Assembly: GCF_011290505.1 (NCBI RefSeq)
Contig: NZ_JAANPV010000002.1
Coordinates: forward strand, 62,001-126,000
Direction: 5' to 3'
DNA: 64,000 nucleotides
From: Paenalcaligenes suwonensis
Lineage (GTDB): Bacteria; Pseudomonadota; Gammaproteobacteria; Burkholderiales; Burkholderiaceae_B
A model generated the notes under the pieces. That model was not told where the DNA came from. It saw nothing but the letters and a program-made list of their open reading frames with translations, and made no database searches. How positions within the stretch are numbered: position 1 is the first letter of the stretch; the number at the start of each line of letters is the position of its first letter. Shown piece after piece: positions 10,210-22,507 of this stretch. Made by a program: the position numbers and the translations under genes.

Positions 10210-11754
10210 GTGAAATACCGCGACCTACGAGATTTTATCGCCCAGCTTGAACAACATGGCGAGCTAAAACGCATACAAACGCCGGTGTCTACACACCTAG
10301 AAATGACAGAAATCGGCGACCGCGTTCTGAACGCAGAAGGCCCCGCCCTGCTTTTTGAGAACGCCATGCATCAGGGCAAAAAAGCCACAATGCCGGTACT
10401 CACAAACCTATTTGGTACACCCAAGCGCGTCGCGTGGGGTATGGGAGCCCAAGAGGTATCCGCATTACGCGAAGTAGGCGAACTACTTGCCACCCTACGT
10501 GAGCCAGAAGCCCCTCGTGGGCTACGCGATGCTTTCTCTAAAGTGTCGATGCTGAAGTCCGCGTTATGGGACATGGCCCCAAAAATGATTCGTAACCCAG
10601 CCTGCCAAGAGATTGTGCTGGAAGGTGACGACGTAGACTTAAACGATATTCCGCTACAGCACTGCTGGCCTGAAGACGCTGCGCCGCTGTTGACATGGGG
10701 CTTGGTAATCACCAAAGGCCCACACGCAAAACGCCAAAACCTAGGTATTTACCGCCAACAGCAAATAGGCCGCAACAAGCTAATTATGCGGTGGCTATCA
10801 CACCGCGGTGGCGCACTGGATTTCCGTGACCATGCGCTGGCGAACCCCGGTAAGCCTTTTCCTATTGCTGTAGCACTGGGCTGCGATCCAGCCACTATTC
10901 TGGGCGCGGTTACTCCGGTTCCCGATAGCTTGTCTGAATACCAGTTTGCTGGGCTGCTACGTGGCTCACGTACCGAACTCGCTAAAGCCATAGGCAGCGA
11001 CCTGTCTGTACCCGCTTACGCCGAGATCGTATTGGAAGGCCATATTCTGCCGGCCGACCACCCCGACGCACTACCACCTGTAGTGCCCGAAGGCGCACCT
11101 GCACCGCATAACAGTGCGTACGAACAAGCACTGGAAGGCCCTTACGGTGACCATACCGGTTACTACAACGAGCAAGACTGGTTCCCCGTCTTTACCGTAG
11201 AACGCATCACCATGCGCCGTAACCCCATCTATCACAGCACCTACACTGGCAAACCACCTGATGAACCTGCGGTACTAGGCGTGGCGTTGAATGAAGTGTT
11301 TGTACCGCTGCTGAAACGCCAGTTGCCAGAGATCGTAGACTTCAACCTACCGCCCGAAGGCTGCAGCTACCGCTTAGCCGTAGTTTCCATACGGAAACAA
11401 TACGCAGGCCATGCTAAACGCGTCATGTTTGGGGTGTGGAGTATTTTGCGTCAATTTATGTACACCAAATTCATCGTTGTAGTAGATGAGGATATCAACA
11501 CCCGCGACTGGAAAGAAGTGATTTGGGCCATGACCACACGTATGGACCCTGTGCGCGATACGGTGTTGGTGGAAAACACGCCCATCGACTACCTAGACTT
11601 TGCGTCACCGGTGTCTGGCTTAGGCGGCAAAATGGGGATGGATGCCACCAACAAATGGCCTGGCGAAACCAACCGTGAATGGGGTAGGTCTATCACCATG
11701 AGTGACGACGTGAAAAAACGTGTGGATGATTTGTGGGCTGATTTGAAGCTGTAA
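10210..11754 (+). CDS. ubiD: 4-hydroxy-3-polyprenylbenzoate decarboxylase (prFMN-dependent)
   Basis: Decarboxylates the octaprenyl-hydroxybenzoate intermediate of ubiquinone synthesis using prenylated FMN. 514 residues, the family length. It begins with a GTG codon ([22 protein letters not shown]). Typical blocks are [16 protein letters not shown], the substrate/Mn region [13 protein letters not shown]-like [23 protein letters not shown] and [11 protein letters not shown], ending in the oligomerisation helix. No ubiX (the prFMN synthase it needs) is present in the window. Convergent with the yqjK-like gene; 33 bp separate the stops. Confidence 0.94.
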   Translation: MKYRDLRDFIAQLEQHGELKRIQTPVSTHLEMTEIGDRVLNAEGPALLFENAMHQGKKATMPVLTNLFGTPKRVAWGMGAQEVSALREVGELLATLREPEAPRGLRDAFSKVSMLKSALWDMAPKMIRNPACQEIVLEGDDVDLNDIPLQHCWPEDAAPLLTWGLVITKGPHAKRQNLGIYRQQQIGRNKLIMRWLSHRGGALDFRDHALANPGKPFPIAVALGCDPATILGAVTPVPDSLSEYQFAGLLRGSRTELAKAIGSDLSVPAYAEIVLEGHILPADHPDALPPVVPEGAPAPHNSAYEQALEGPYGDHTGYYNEQDWFPVFTVERITMRRNPIYHSTYTGKPPDEPAVLGVALNEVFVPLLKRQLPEIVDFNLPPEGCSYRLAVVSIRKQYAGHAKRVMFGVWSILRQFMYTKFIVVVDEDINTRDWKEVIWAMTTRMDPVRDTVLVENTPIDYLDFASPVSGLGGKMGMDATNKWPGETNREWGRSITMSDDVKKRVDDLWADLKL

Positions 11755-11787
11755 TCAGCCCTACAAAAAAGCCCTGAGCAATACTGC

Positions 11788-12171
11788 TCAGGGCCCCATG
11801 ACGCGATCATTAGCGTCATCTGCATGTTGGCGTTTTTTAGCCGAATGCGAAGTAAACAAACGAAATAACTTCCAGCCTAGCAGCGCTACAGCGCCAGTTT
11901 TCAGTTTTTTGCCGCCCACACTACCTAGCATCGAAGAAGCCAACGATAGCAGTAGTGGATAACGTGTAGAGGCTGAAAACAGCAGATTTCCCCAACCACC
12001 TAAAAAGCTACTGCGACCTGCTCCAACTAGCGAGCTCACAATACTAGAGGGTTGGATTTTCTCGTTGAACTGCTGCACATGTTTGCGTAAATCGTCGCGC
12101 TCTATCGCTGCACGTGCACGCAATAGCTCAACACGAATTTCCGCATCTAACTCTTTATTACGTCTACTCAC
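11788..12171 (-). CDS. Hypothetical protein in YqjK position of a yqjDEK-like cluster
   Basis: 127 residues from a GTG start (VSRRNKELDAEIRVELLRARAAIERDDLRKHV). The start is chosen because an AAGGGGGG ribosome site lies just upstream and the codon overlaps the stop of the preceding gene by 8 bases; longer readings have no such site. The first ~45 residues are a charged helix, followed by a glycine/serine-rich weakly hydrophobic part and the short segment KTGAVALLGWKLFRLF. Its length, place and order after DUF883 and YqjE genes match the E. coli yqjD-yqjE-yqjK group; sequence similarity to YqjK itself is inferred from context only. Confidence 0.65.
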   Translation of the reverse strand: MSRRNKELDAEIRVELLRARAAIERDDLRKHVQQFNEKIQPSSIVSSLVGAGRSSFLGGWGNLLFSASTRYPLLLSLASSMLGSVGGKKLKTGAVALLGWKLFRLFTSHSAKKRQHADDANDRVMGP

Positions 12172-12571
12172 GATCGCCCCCCTTCGCCTCGTCACGACTG
12201 GACTGGCGTAAGTTTTCAATCACTTGTATATCTTTTTTGATTTCTTCTACCGTCGCTTCAAACGGATACGAGCCTGAATTCAAACGTCGCATCACAATCA
12301 AGCCAAAGCTTACGCCCAATACGGCATACACCACGAATAAACTGGCAATTGCCCAGTAGCGATATTCCGTAGGCCAAAACAGCAGCGCAATAAACAGCGT
12401 AAACACCAGCAATGCCAAGGTGCTAAATAACAGCGCACCAAACAGCAACACCATTATTTTTGCCAGTCTGGCTTTCTGCTGACCAGCTTCTACTGCCGCG
12501 AGTTCTAGACGGGTACGGAAAATAGCCAGAACGGTGCAACCTATGTCACCCACAGATTGTCGTAATGTCAT
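12164..12571 (-). CDS. yqjE: Phage holin family / YqjE-like membrane protein
   Basis: 135 residues starting MTLRQSVGDIGCTVLAIF after an AAGGGG ribosome site; upstream in-frame codons lack one. Two adjacent transmembrane segments (about residues 38-60 and 68-92 of this start) follow a cytoplasmic helix carrying TRLELAAVEAGQQKARL, the hallmark of the YqjE/holin-3_6 family. Despite the family name there is no phage context here. The C-terminal 40 residues are charged. Forms an operon with the DUF883 gene upstream (64 bp) and the yqjK-position gene downstream (overlap). Confidence 0.82.
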   Translation of the reverse strand: MTLRQSVGDIGCTVLAIFRTRLELAAVEAGQQKARLAKIMVLLFGALLFSTLALLVFTLFIALLFWPTEYRYWAIASLFVVYAVLGVSFGLIVMRRLNSGSYPFEATVEEIKKDIQVIENLRQSSRDEAKGGDRE

Positions 12572-12635
12572 GTGACCCCTTTGCAATAAAACGGCCGCCT
12601 GTACACAGGCAGCCGTAGTGAACAACCGGAGGAGA

Positions 12636-12953
12636 TTAGCGACGGCTTACCAGCATGCCAAACAACAAACCTACTACTGCAGCCACGCCAATGGCTTGCC
12701 AAGGATTGTCATGTACATAGTGATCGGTAGCCTTAACAGCCTGACGACCGCGCTCCACAACGGCTTCCTGCGTATCATGCAAGACTTCACGTGTGTTGCG
12801 CAGTGCACGTAATGCGCTCTCACGCAATTCCGTTGCTTTGTCACCGGAGGCCGAAGCGGCTTCACGCAGCAGTTTCTCTGCTTCGTCCAAGCTGCTCTTC
12901 ACATCGTCGATGAAGTTCTCTTCCACTGCTTGTACACGTTTTCTAGTCACCAT
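12636..12953 (-). CDS. yqjD: DUF883 family (ElaB/YqjD-like) inner-membrane ribosome-associated protein
   Basis: 105 residues with start MVTRKRVQAVEE, set by the AAGGAG ribosome site 7 bases upstream. A long amphipathic helix (FIDDVKSSLDEAEKLLREAASASGDK pattern) ends in a C-terminal membrane anchor NPWQAIGVAAVVGLLFGMLVSRR, the standard DUF883 ending. E. coli YqjD and ElaB of this family tether ribosomes to the membrane in stationary phase; whether this one does is inferred. It is the first gene of the three-gene minus-strand unit. Confidence 0.87.
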   Translation of the reverse strand: MVTRKRVQAVEENFIDDVKSSLDEAEKLLREAASASGDKATELRESALRALRNTREVLHDTQEAVVERGRQAVKATDHYVHDNPWQAIGVAAVVGLLFGMLVSRR

Positions 12954-13107
12954 AGTTCGCTCCTTGAAAAGCAAAAATTGAACATGTAGTAGGCCCTATT
13001 TTCATAGCGCCTACCTCACTACGTCTACGTTCTAGCTTACCTGATTTTCACACCCAGCCTTAGCGCTGCTTTAACAAGATTTGTAAAAAACAGATACAGA
13101 TCAAACT

Positions 13108-13746
13108 TTATTCGATTTTCTGTTGGGTACCGAAAATACGGTCACCCGCATCACCCAAACCAGGCACGATATAACCGTGCTCGTCTAAGCGCTCATCAAT
13201 AGAGGCTGTGTATACGTGCACATCGGGGTGCGCCTCTTCTACGGCTTTAATACCTTCTGGTGCAGCAACCAACACCAAAGCACGAATATTCTTACTGCCT
13301 GCTTTTTTCAGCATATCTATAGTCGCAACCATAGAACCGCCTGTAGCCAACATAGGGTCGATAATCAATGCCAAACGCTGATCCAACTCACCCACTAAAC
13401 GCTCTAGGTAAGTTTGAGCCTTTAGGGTTTCCTCGTTACGCGCAATACCCACTACAGATACTTTAGCGCCGGGCACTAGACTTAACACACCATCTAGCAT
13501 CCCTATGCCTGCACGCAAAATAGGTACCACAGTCACTTTTTTGCCTGCCAGTTTTTCTACATTAACCTGGCCACACCAACCTTCGATTACGGTATCTTCC
13601 AGCGGTAAATCTTTACACGCTTCGTACGTCAGCAACGCCGCAATCTCCTGTGACATTTCACGGAAATTTTTGGTGCTGAGATCCGCTCGGCGCATTAAGC
13701 CCAGTTTATGGCGAATCAAAGGGTGGCGTATTTCATGTATGGGCAT
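13108..13746 (-). CDS. upp: Uracil phosphoribosyltransferase
   Basis: Pyrimidine salvage enzyme that makes UMP from uracil and PRPP. 212 residues from [19 protein letters not shown], with AAGGAA 11 bases upstream. The PRPP-binding loop is [20 protein letters not shown], and the C-terminal uracil-binding block [13 protein letters not shown] is intact. Stands alone between the yqjDEK-like unit and dacB, all on the minus strand. Confidence 0.95.
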   Translation of the reverse strand: MPIHEIRHPLIRHKLGLMRRADLSTKNFREMSQEIAALLTYEACKDLPLEDTVIEGWCGQVNVEKLAGKKVTVVPILRAGIGMLDGVLSLVPGAKVSVVGIARNEETLKAQTYLERLVGELDQRLALIIDPMLATGGSMVATIDMLKKAGSKNIRALVLVAAPEGIKAVEEAHPDVHVYTASIDERLDEHGYIVPGLGDAGDRIFGTQQKIE

Positions 13747-13834
13747 GGAAACTATATTCCTTATCGTTAGAATCCTGACACGGTGCCAGTCTGACACCGC
13801 ACCAGCTCTCTATTTTAAACCAAACTGCAAGAGA

Positions 13835-15271
13835 CTAACGTCCTGCCAACCATTTCACTAACGCATCATCAAAAGGACGCACCACATCTGAGCGTGGATC
13901 ATTCACCATGCTGACCATCACATAACGCTTACCTTGACTATCTAACACATAGCCAGCCAATGCTCGGGCATCACGCAAGGTACCCGTTTTCAGGTGAGCA
14001 CGACCTGCGGCATCGCTGTCACGAAAGCGCCTACCTACTGTTCCGTCTACGCCCGCAATAGCCAGCGACGAAATAAACTCTGGCATGTAATTAGAGCGCC
14101 ATGCTTGCTGCAACATCTGCGCCAACCCTTGGGCGGTCAATCGTGCGTCACGAGACAAGCCTGAGCCGTTATCAATGCGCCAGCCTTGTGTATTAATGCC
14201 TTGTCGGTTTAATACCTGCTCTACGGCACGCTCTGCCGAAGCCGTCGTTGCACCACGACCTTGCATACTTTCACCCGCGGACAGCAGCACCATCGTCGCC
14301 ATCAGGTTATTACTTTGCTTGTTGATCATACGAATTTGCTCAAGCAAAGGACGAGAATCATGCCACACCACGGCCTTCGCACTACCAGGGATACTGCCTG
14401 CTTTAACATCGCGCGCTAACGTACCACCCAACTCTTTCCACAGCATGCGGAATATCGCTTCAAAGAACTCGGGCTGCGAATGCGACAGTCTATACACACT
14501 GAACTCGCCACACGAACCCGCTGCTCTGCCGCTTAATGAAATCACCACATTACCGGCAGTTTGCGCGACGCGTGTGTTAATTGCAGGTGAACCAGGGCAG
14601 CTACCATTGGCCCACTCTACGTTGCCCTCGACACGCACGCCCGGCAAAGGTGGGTCCACAAAAGCTAGCCACTGTTTAGCATTGGCATCCGGTTGCAACA
14701 CAATACGAGAAGCACCCAAGCCTACTACCAAGGCGTCTGGACTAGCGTTATAAGGTCGGTCGCCTGCGCCATCAAAAGCATAGGGGTCTGTAGAGATAGA
14801 GCCAAACACCGAGCGATCTATCACTACATCGCCAATATTTTTAATACCGCGCATGCGCAATTCGCGCAGCATATTCCACAGGTCAGGAATGGTTAGAAAC
14901 GGGTCGCCGCCCGCTTTGATATACAAAGGCCCTTGCAACGACCCTTGTTCATCTACCACACCACCTTGTTGAGCCATCAAGCTAGTGCGCCATGTGTGCT
15001 CGGGCCCCAAAGTAGACAATGCAGCCCAGGTACTTACCATCTTCATCACCGAAGCTGGGTTTCGCGGCACCGCTGGGTTATGGTTAATCAGCACATTACC
15101 GTCTACATCTTGCACCACTAGCGACAACGCACTTTCAGGCAAACCTGTACTTTTCCAGATCTTTTCCAGATCGTCAGGTAATCCCTCTATACGCGCTTGA
15201 ACAGCAGAGAACGGCATCAACAATGCCACACAACACAATAGGCTTTGACACAGACGATACATGGCTTTCAT
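13835..15271 (-). CDS. dacB: D-alanyl-D-alanine carboxypeptidase/endopeptidase (PBP4 type)
   Basis: Penicillin-binding protein of class C that trims and cleaves peptidoglycan cross-links in the periplasm. From MKAMYRLCQSLLCCVALLMP it is 478 residues, with a signal peptide ending at about AVQA. The three serine-enzyme motifs are SVMK (SxxK, after NPA), SNN in INKQSNNLMA, and KTG in HLKTGTLRDA. An inserted domain between SxxK and SNN is typical of PBP4. Upstream in-frame codons add 41 residues lacking a signal-like start, so the shorter start is preferred. Divergent from queA across 133 bp. Confidence 0.92.
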   Translation of the reverse strand: MKAMYRLCQSLLCCVALLMPFSAVQARIEGLPDDLEKIWKSTGLPESALSLVVQDVDGNVLINHNPAVPRNPASVMKMVSTWAALSTLGPEHTWRTSLMAQQGGVVDEQGSLQGPLYIKAGGDPFLTIPDLWNMLRELRMRGIKNIGDVVIDRSVFGSISTDPYAFDGAGDRPYNASPDALVVGLGASRIVLQPDANAKQWLAFVDPPLPGVRVEGNVEWANGSCPGSPAINTRVAQTAGNVVISLSGRAAGSCGEFSVYRLSHSQPEFFEAIFRMLWKELGGTLARDVKAGSIPGSAKAVVWHDSRPLLEQIRMINKQSNNLMATMVLLSAGESMQGRGATTASAERAVEQVLNRQGINTQGWRIDNGSGLSRDARLTAQGLAQMLQQAWRSNYMPEFISSLAIAGVDGTVGRRFRDSDAAGRAHLKTGTLRDARALAGYVLDSQGKRYVMVSMVNDPRSDVVRPFDDALVKWLAGR

Positions 15272-15404
15272 AACATGCCCTGGCAGCAAAAAACAAAGCA
15301 TCAGCATAACGAAAATTCCCCTGAAAAAGTGCAAAACCAAACGTTTTTTCTGCAACAGCGTTAAAATGGCGGGTTTTCTACCATGCACGGCCAAAGTTTC
15401 TGTT

Positions 15405-17605
<2,201 letters not shown>

Positions 17606-17698
17606 GTCTTACAGACGAAGAAGATGTCGCTACAATAACGCTTTGCTTACATAAACCTTAATTTTTTTAAGAACAATTCCGATCACACAGGAGCCCCT

Positions 17699-18040
17699 AT
17701 GTCTATTACTGACATTCTGACAGTTATCCCCGCTCAAGCCGCTGGTGGCGAAAACGCTTTGGTAGGTATGCTGCCTATCATTCTGATGTTCGTCATCCTG
17801 TACTTCCTGATGATCCGTCCTCAAATGAAACGTCAGAAAGAGCACCGCAATCTGGTTGCTAATCTGGGTAAAGGTGATGAAGTGATCACTACTGGTGGTC
17901 TGCTGGGCAAAATCAGCAAAGTACAAGACAACTACATTACGTTGGAAGTATCTTCCTTGGCAGAAAAGCCTGTGGAAATCCTGTTGCAACGTCAAGCCGT
18001 TGGTTCTGTTCTGCCTAAAGGCACAATCAAAAGCTTGTAA
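17699..18040 (+). CDS. yajC: Preprotein translocase subunit YajC
   Basis: Small inner-membrane partner of the SecDF complex. 113 residues with one transmembrane segment at about 23-40 (MLPIILMFVILYFLMIRPQ) followed by the conserved QMKRQKEHRNLVANLGKGDEV and TTGGLLGKI. A ribosome site (AGGAGC) lies upstream. A small GC hairpin follows the gene, so expression may drop between yajC and secD. Confidence 0.94.
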   Translation: MSITDILTVIPAQAAGGENALVGMLPIILMFVILYFLMIRPQMKRQKEHRNLVANLGKGDEVITTGGLLGKISKVQDNYITLEVSSLAEKPVEILLQRQAVGSVLPKGTIKSL

Positions 18041-18052
18041 TTCTCTCTCCAG

Positions 18053-18077
18053 CCCGAACATCCGTTCGGGCTTTGTG
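18053..18077 (+). terminator. Weak intercistronic hairpin between yajC and secD
   Basis: GCCCGAAC and GTTCGGGC form an 8-bp stem with a 4-base loop, followed by only a short TTTGTG. The weak T-run suggests partial termination or mRNA end protection rather than a full stop, since secD follows at once. Confidence 0.55.
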
Positions 18078-18099
18078 TACCGTTTCTGCCGAAGTACCC

Positions 18100-19977
18100 A
18101 TGAACCGTTATCCTATCTGGAAATATCTCACTGTACTGGTCGCACTGGTCATAGGCGTGATCTACACACTGCCTAATTTCTATGGCGAATCGCCAGCCGT
18201 GCAGATAGCCTCCGCCAAGTCCACGGTTAAAGTGGATCTGAGCACTTTGTCGCGCGTTGAAAGCATACTGCAACGTCACAACCTTACGTCCACAGGGTCC
18301 TATTTCGAGCAGCACGGTACCTCTGGCACCATTCGTGTACGGTTTGACTCTACCGACACACAGTTCAAAGCTAAAGACGTTATCGAGCGTGAACTGGTTC
18401 CTAATGCCGAAGACCCTGAATTCACCGTCGCCCTGAACCTAATGCCCGCTTCGCCGAGTTGGCTAACTGCCATCGGTGCACAACCTATGCACTTGGGTCT
18501 GGACTTGCGCGGTGGCGTGCACTTCCTGCTGGAAGTAGACATGCAAGGCGCCCTAACCGGCCGCTATGAGTCACTGGCATCTGAAGTTCGCACTGTTTTA
18601 CGTGAAGCGGATATTGCGCAAAAAGGCGTAGAACGTCAGAACCTGTCATTGGTTGTGAATCTAGGTTCCGCTGAAGCACGCTCTGATGCCCTCACTGCAT
18701 TGCGTCGCCAAATACCTGACTTGCAGTTCGTGAACGCATCAGGCCAAGAAGGTAGTTTTGAGTTAGTGGGTACGCTATCTGAAACCGCACTGATCCAAGC
18801 ACAAACCAACGCCTTACGCCAAAACATCACAACGCTGCGCAACCGTATTAACGAGCTGGGCGTTTCTGAGCCGGTAATCCAACAACAAGGTGCTGACCGT
18901 ATTGTTGTACAGTTGCCTGGCGTACAAGACGTAGCGAAAGCCAAAGAAATTCTAGGCCGTACCGCTACATTGGAAATCCGTTTGGTAGACGACTCCCCTA
19001 CGGCTACAGCCGCCTTGATGGCAGGTACTGTACCGTTTGGCTTAGAGCGCTACACCGATCGTGATGGCCGCCCCTTGCTGCTGCGTCGTCAAGTGGTACT
19101 GACAGGTGAAAACCTGCAAGATGCCCAACCTGGCCGCGATCAGCAAACACAACAGCCCACCGTTAACCTGACGCTGGACAACAAAGGCTCACGTATTTTC
19201 CGTGACGTGACCCGCAACAACGTCAACAAGCGCATGGCCATTGTGCTGTTTGAAAAAGGTAAAGGCGAAGTGGTAACGGCTCCCGTTATTCGCGGCGAAA
19301 TCCCTAATGGCCAAGTACAAATTTCTGGCAGCATGAATGCTCAAGAAGCCACCGATATTTCTCTGTTGCTTCGTGCAGGTTCGTTGGCTGCCCCGATGAA
19401 AATCATCGAAGAACGCACTATTGGCCCAAGCTTGGGTGCAGAAAATATCAAACAGGGTTTTGACTCTACCTTGTACGGCTTTATTGCCATTGCTATTTTC
19501 ATCATTATTTACTACCAGCTGTTTGGCGTGTTCTCCACGCTAGGCCTGACCTTTAACGTGCTCTTGTTGCTAGCGATGCTGTCTATGCTACAAGCCACGT
19601 TGACCCTGCCTGGTATTGCCGCGATTGCACTGACACTGGGTATGGCGATTGACGCCAACGTACTGATTAACGAACGTATTCGTGAAGAGCTACGTAACGG
19701 TGCTAGTCCCCAACAAGCGATTAACCTTGGTTTCGACCGAGCATGGGCAACCATTTTCGACTCCAACTTAACCAGTTTGATTGTGGGTATCGCGTTGCTG
19801 GCATTTGGTTCAGGTCCTGTACGAGGTTTTGCTGTAGTGCACATTCTGGGGGTTTTGAGCTCCATGTTCTCCTCCGTGGTTGGTGTGCGCGCCCTCGTGA
19901 ACCTGTGGTACGGCCGACGCCGTCGTCTGCAGAGTCTGGCTATTGGCCAGGTCTGGAAACCTGATAACAAACAGTAA
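18100..19977 (+). CDS. secD: Protein translocase subunit SecD
   Basis: Inner-membrane RND-type protein that, with SecF, uses proton motive force to pull preproteins through SecYEG. 625 residues from MNRYPIWKYLTVLVALVIGV. The first transmembrane helix is at about 9-27, a large periplasmic part follows (LGLDLRGGVHFLLEVD, ELGVSEPVIQQQGADRIVVQLPG), and five helices end the protein, with the conserved AIDANVLINERIREELRNG in the fourth. A start nine codons upstream is possible but less family-like. Followed by secF after 12 bp. Confidence 0.96.
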   Translation: MNRYPIWKYLTVLVALVIGVIYTLPNFYGESPAVQIASAKSTVKVDLSTLSRVESILQRHNLTSTGSYFEQHGTSGTIRVRFDSTDTQFKAKDVIERELVPNAEDPEFTVALNLMPASPSWLTAIGAQPMHLGLDLRGGVHFLLEVDMQGALTGRYESLASEVRTVLREADIAQKGVERQNLSLVVNLGSAEARSDALTALRRQIPDLQFVNASGQEGSFELVGTLSETALIQAQTNALRQNITTLRNRINELGVSEPVIQQQGADRIVVQLPGVQDVAKAKEILGRTATLEIRLVDDSPTATAALMAGTVPFGLERYTDRDGRPLLLRRQVVLTGENLQDAQPGRDQQTQQPTVNLTLDNKGSRIFRDVTRNNVNKRMAIVLFEKGKGEVVTAPVIRGEIPNGQVQISGSMNAQEATDISLLLRAGSLAAPMKIIEERTIGPSLGAENIKQGFDSTLYGFIAIAIFIIIYYQLFGVFSTLGLTFNVLLLLAMLSMLQATLTLPGIAAIALTLGMAIDANVLINERIREELRNGASPQQAINLGFDRAWATIFDSNLTSLIVGIALLAFGSGPVRGFAVVHILGVLSSMFSSVVGVRALVNLWYGRRRRLQSLAIGQVWKPDNKQ

Positions 19978-19989
19978 GCCTGGAATAAC

Positions 19990-20952
19990 ATGGAATTTTT
20001 TAGAATTTCCCGCACTATCCCTTTCATGCGCCACGCGTTGGTGCTGAACCTGATTAGTGTCATCTTCTTTGTTGCAGCCGTATTTTTTATTGTTGCCCGA
20101 GGCTTCAACCTGTCTATTGAGTTCACTGGCGGTACTGTCATTGAGGTCAATTACGAAGAAGCCGTGTCGCTGGACGATGTTCGTCAGACCATTGGTGGTT
20201 TGGGTTACCGTGATTTCCAAGTGCAAAACTTCGGTACACCACGTGACGTCATGATCCGCCTTCCGACTCATGGCGATGGCGACACTAACGCCAGTACAGA
20301 ACAAAGCCGTGCTGTACTGAGTGCACTGCAAGCAGCAGATGCTTCGAGCAGCAACAAAGTTGAACTGCGCCGCGTTGAATTTGTGGGTCCACAAGTAGGG
20401 CAAGAGCTGGTACACAATGGCTTGATGGCCCTGTTGTTCGTGGTTGTGGGCATCATGGTGTACTTGGCTTTCCGTTTTGAGTGGAAGCTGGCTGTATCGT
20501 GTGCGCTGGCTAACTTGCACGACGTGGTGATCATTCTGGGCTTCTTTGCCTTCTTCCAGTGGGAGTTCTCGCTGGCAGTATTGGCAGGGGTGCTGGCGGT
20601 ATTGGGTTACTCCGTGAACGAGTCCGTGGTGGTAATGGACCGTATTCGTGAGAACTTCCGCAAACAACGCCGTATGTCCACCTCAGATGTGATCGACACC
20701 TCTATTACTCAAATCATTTCGCGTACCGTGATCACTCACGGCTCCACGCAAATGATGGTGTTGTCCATGCTGTTCTTTGGTGGCCCAACACTGCATTACT
20801 TCTCGTTAGCGCTGACCATCGGTATTTGGTTTGGTATTTACTCTTCTGTATTCGTAGCGGCTGCCATTTCTATGTGGCTAGGCATCAAACGCGAAGACTT
20901 GATCAAGCCCGTCAAAAAAGACGACGACACCGAAGCCGAAGTGCTAGGGTAA
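19990..20952 (+). CDS. secF: Protein translocase subunit SecF
   Basis: Partner of SecD. 320 residues: N-terminal helix (about 13-36), the periplasmic [18 protein letters not shown] block, VGPQVGQEL, and five C-terminal helices with the conserved [19 protein letters not shown], the counterpart of the SecD proton-path motif. The C-terminal tail is acidic and lysine-rich ([13 protein letters not shown]). A strong terminator follows directly, ending the queA-secF transcription unit. Confidence 0.96.
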   Translation: MEFFRISRTIPFMRHALVLNLISVIFFVAAVFFIVARGFNLSIEFTGGTVIEVNYEEAVSLDDVRQTIGGLGYRDFQVQNFGTPRDVMIRLPTHGDGDTNASTEQSRAVLSALQAADASSSNKVELRRVEFVGPQVGQELVHNGLMALLFVVVGIMVYLAFRFEWKLAVSCALANLHDVVIILGFFAFFQWEFSLAVLAGVLAVLGYSVNESVVVMDRIRENFRKQRRMSTSDVIDTSITQIISRTVITHGSTQMMVLSMLFFGGPTLHYFSLALTIGIWFGIYSSVFVAAAISMWLGIKREDLIKPVKKDDDTEAEVLG

Positions 20953-20954
20953 AC

Positions 20955-20986
20955 AAAAAAGCCAGAGTTTCTACTCTGGCTTTTTT
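20955..20986 (+). terminator. Rho-independent terminator after secF
   Basis: GCCAGAG (20961-20967) pairs with CTCTGGC (20974-20980), preceded by six A and followed by six T, so the stem can extend to 13 bp. Confidence 0.95.
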
Positions 20987-21109
20987 CTTGGCGTTTTCCA
21001 CACATACACCACACCCGCTATTGCGGTACCTCGCTCAGCACGTGGGACGCGTTATACTACTCTCTTTCAATTTTTGCCCCCGGGGTCTACACCCGTCACG
21101 GCACCCATC

Positions 21110-22507
21110 ATGCAAGATACCAACCCTACTTCTATTGCTGCCCAAGACGAGCAGCTTCCTACCCGCAAACTGTTTATTCGCACCTTTGGTTGCCAGATGA
21201 ATGAGTACGACTCGGAGAAAATGGCCGACGTACTGAATCAACAAGGCCCGGTAGAATTAACGTCCAACCCGGACGAAGCAGACATCATCTTATTTAACAC
21301 CTGTTCTGTGCGCGAAAAAGCGCAAGAAAAAGTGTTTTCTGATTTGGGTAGGGTTCGTCACCTTAAACAACAAAACCCGAACTTGGTGATTGGCGTTGGC
21401 GGCTGTGTAGCCAGCCAAGAAGGCAAAGCCATTGTAGAGCGTGCACCTTTTGTGGACGTAGTGTTTGGCCCGCAAACCCTGCACCGCTTGCCTGAGCTGA
21501 TTAAACAGCGCCGTAACAGTGGTCGCTCACAGGTAGACACTAGCTTCCCTGAAATCGAGAAGTTTGATCACCTGCCACCTGCCCGTATCGACGGCTCAAC
21601 AGCGTTTGTGTCCATTATGGAAGGCTGTAGCAAATACTGCAGTTTCTGTGTGGTACCGTACACCCGTGGTGCTGAAGTTTCTCGTCCCTTCGAAGACGTG
21701 CTGATTGAAGTTGCCGATTTGGCAGACCAAGGTGTCAAGGAAGTCACGCTACTAGGCCAAAACGTGAATGCGTATCGCGGCCCTATGCAAGACAGCGCAG
21801 ACATTGCTGACTTCGCCATGCTGCTGGAATACGTGCACGACATCCCTGGTATTGAGCGTATCCGTTACACCACGTCTCACCCTAAAGAGATGACTACCCG
21901 CTTGATCGAAGCGCATGGCAAACTGCCTAAGTTGGTACCGTTTTTGCACCTGCCAGTACAAGCTGGTAGTGACCGCGTTCTGGCCGCCATGAAGCGTGGC
22001 TATACCTCGCTGGAGTTCAAATCTATCGTGCGCCGTTTGCGTGCCGCACGCCCTGGCATCACGCTGTCCTCTGACTTTATTGTGGGCTTCCCAGGTGAAA
22101 CCGAGGAAGATTTCCAGAAAACCCTACAACTGATTCAAGATGTGGGCTTTGATACCTCGTTCTCGTTTGTGTATTCTCGTAGACCTGGCACACCCGCTGC
22201 CGACCTAGAAGACACCACCAGCAAGGAAGAGAAATTCGAGCGTTTGCACCGTTTGCAAGCTCTGATTAACGAGCAAGCAACCGCCATTGGCGAAGCCATG
22301 GTGGGAACAGAACAACGCGTTCTGGTAGAGCGTTTGTCGCGTCGTGACGAAAGCGAAGTGATGGGCCGTACCGAAAACAACCGTATTGTGAACTTCCCGG
22401 CAAACTCCCGCCTCATTGGCCAAATGGTAACTGTACGCATCACACAAGCGATGACCAACACGCTACGTGGTGAAATGGTGACCTCTGAAAGCACTACTAC
22501 TGCATGA
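21110..22507 (+). CDS. miaB: tRNA-2-methylthio-N6-dimethylallyladenosine synthase
   Basis: Radical-SAM methylthiotransferase that adds a methylthio group to i6A37 in tRNAs reading UNN codons. 465 residues from MQDTNPTS; a TTG 12 codons upstream is an alternative. The N-terminal UPF0004 domain supplies three cluster cysteines ([29 protein letters not shown]). The radical-SAM CxxxCxxC is in [17 protein letters not shown], and a TRAM domain ends the protein. Overlaps phoH by 4 bases, the head of a miaB-phoH-ybeY-corC-lnt run. Confidence 0.96.
   Translation: MQDTNPTSIAAQDEQLPTRKLFIRTFGCQMNEYDSEKMADVLNQQGPVELTSNPDEADIILFNTCSVREKAQEKVFSDLGRVRHLKQQNPNLVIGVGGCVASQEGKAIVERAPFVDVVFGPQTLHRLPELIKQRRNSGRSQVDTSFPEIEKFDHLPPARIDGSTAFVSIMEGCSKYCSFCVVPYTRGAEVSRPFEDVLIEVADLADQGVKEVTLLGQNVNAYRGPMQDSADIADFAMLLEYVHDIPGIERIRYTTSHPKEMTTRLIEAHGKLPKLVPFLHLPVQAGSDRVLAAMKRGYTSLEFKSIVRRLRAARPGITLSSDFIVGFPGETEEDFQKTLQLIQDVGFDTSFSFVYSRRPGTPAADLEDTTSKEEKFERLHRLQALINEQATAIGEAMVGTEQRVLVERLSRRDESEVMGRTENNRIVNFPANSRLIGQMVTVRITQAMTNTLRGEMVTSESTTTA

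Noticed and set aside
12164-12571. Phage remnant suggested by the holin-family membrane protein
   Set aside because: It is the YqjE-type chromosomal protein in a yqjD-yqjE-yqjK order; no phage genes surround it.
19810-20667. Long open frame antisense to secD/secF (285 codons), and similar ones antisense to tkt, maeB and usp
   Set aside because: They mirror the codon pattern of the real genes, lack ribosome sites and family motifs, and are rich in His/Cys/Gln, as expected for shadow frames.
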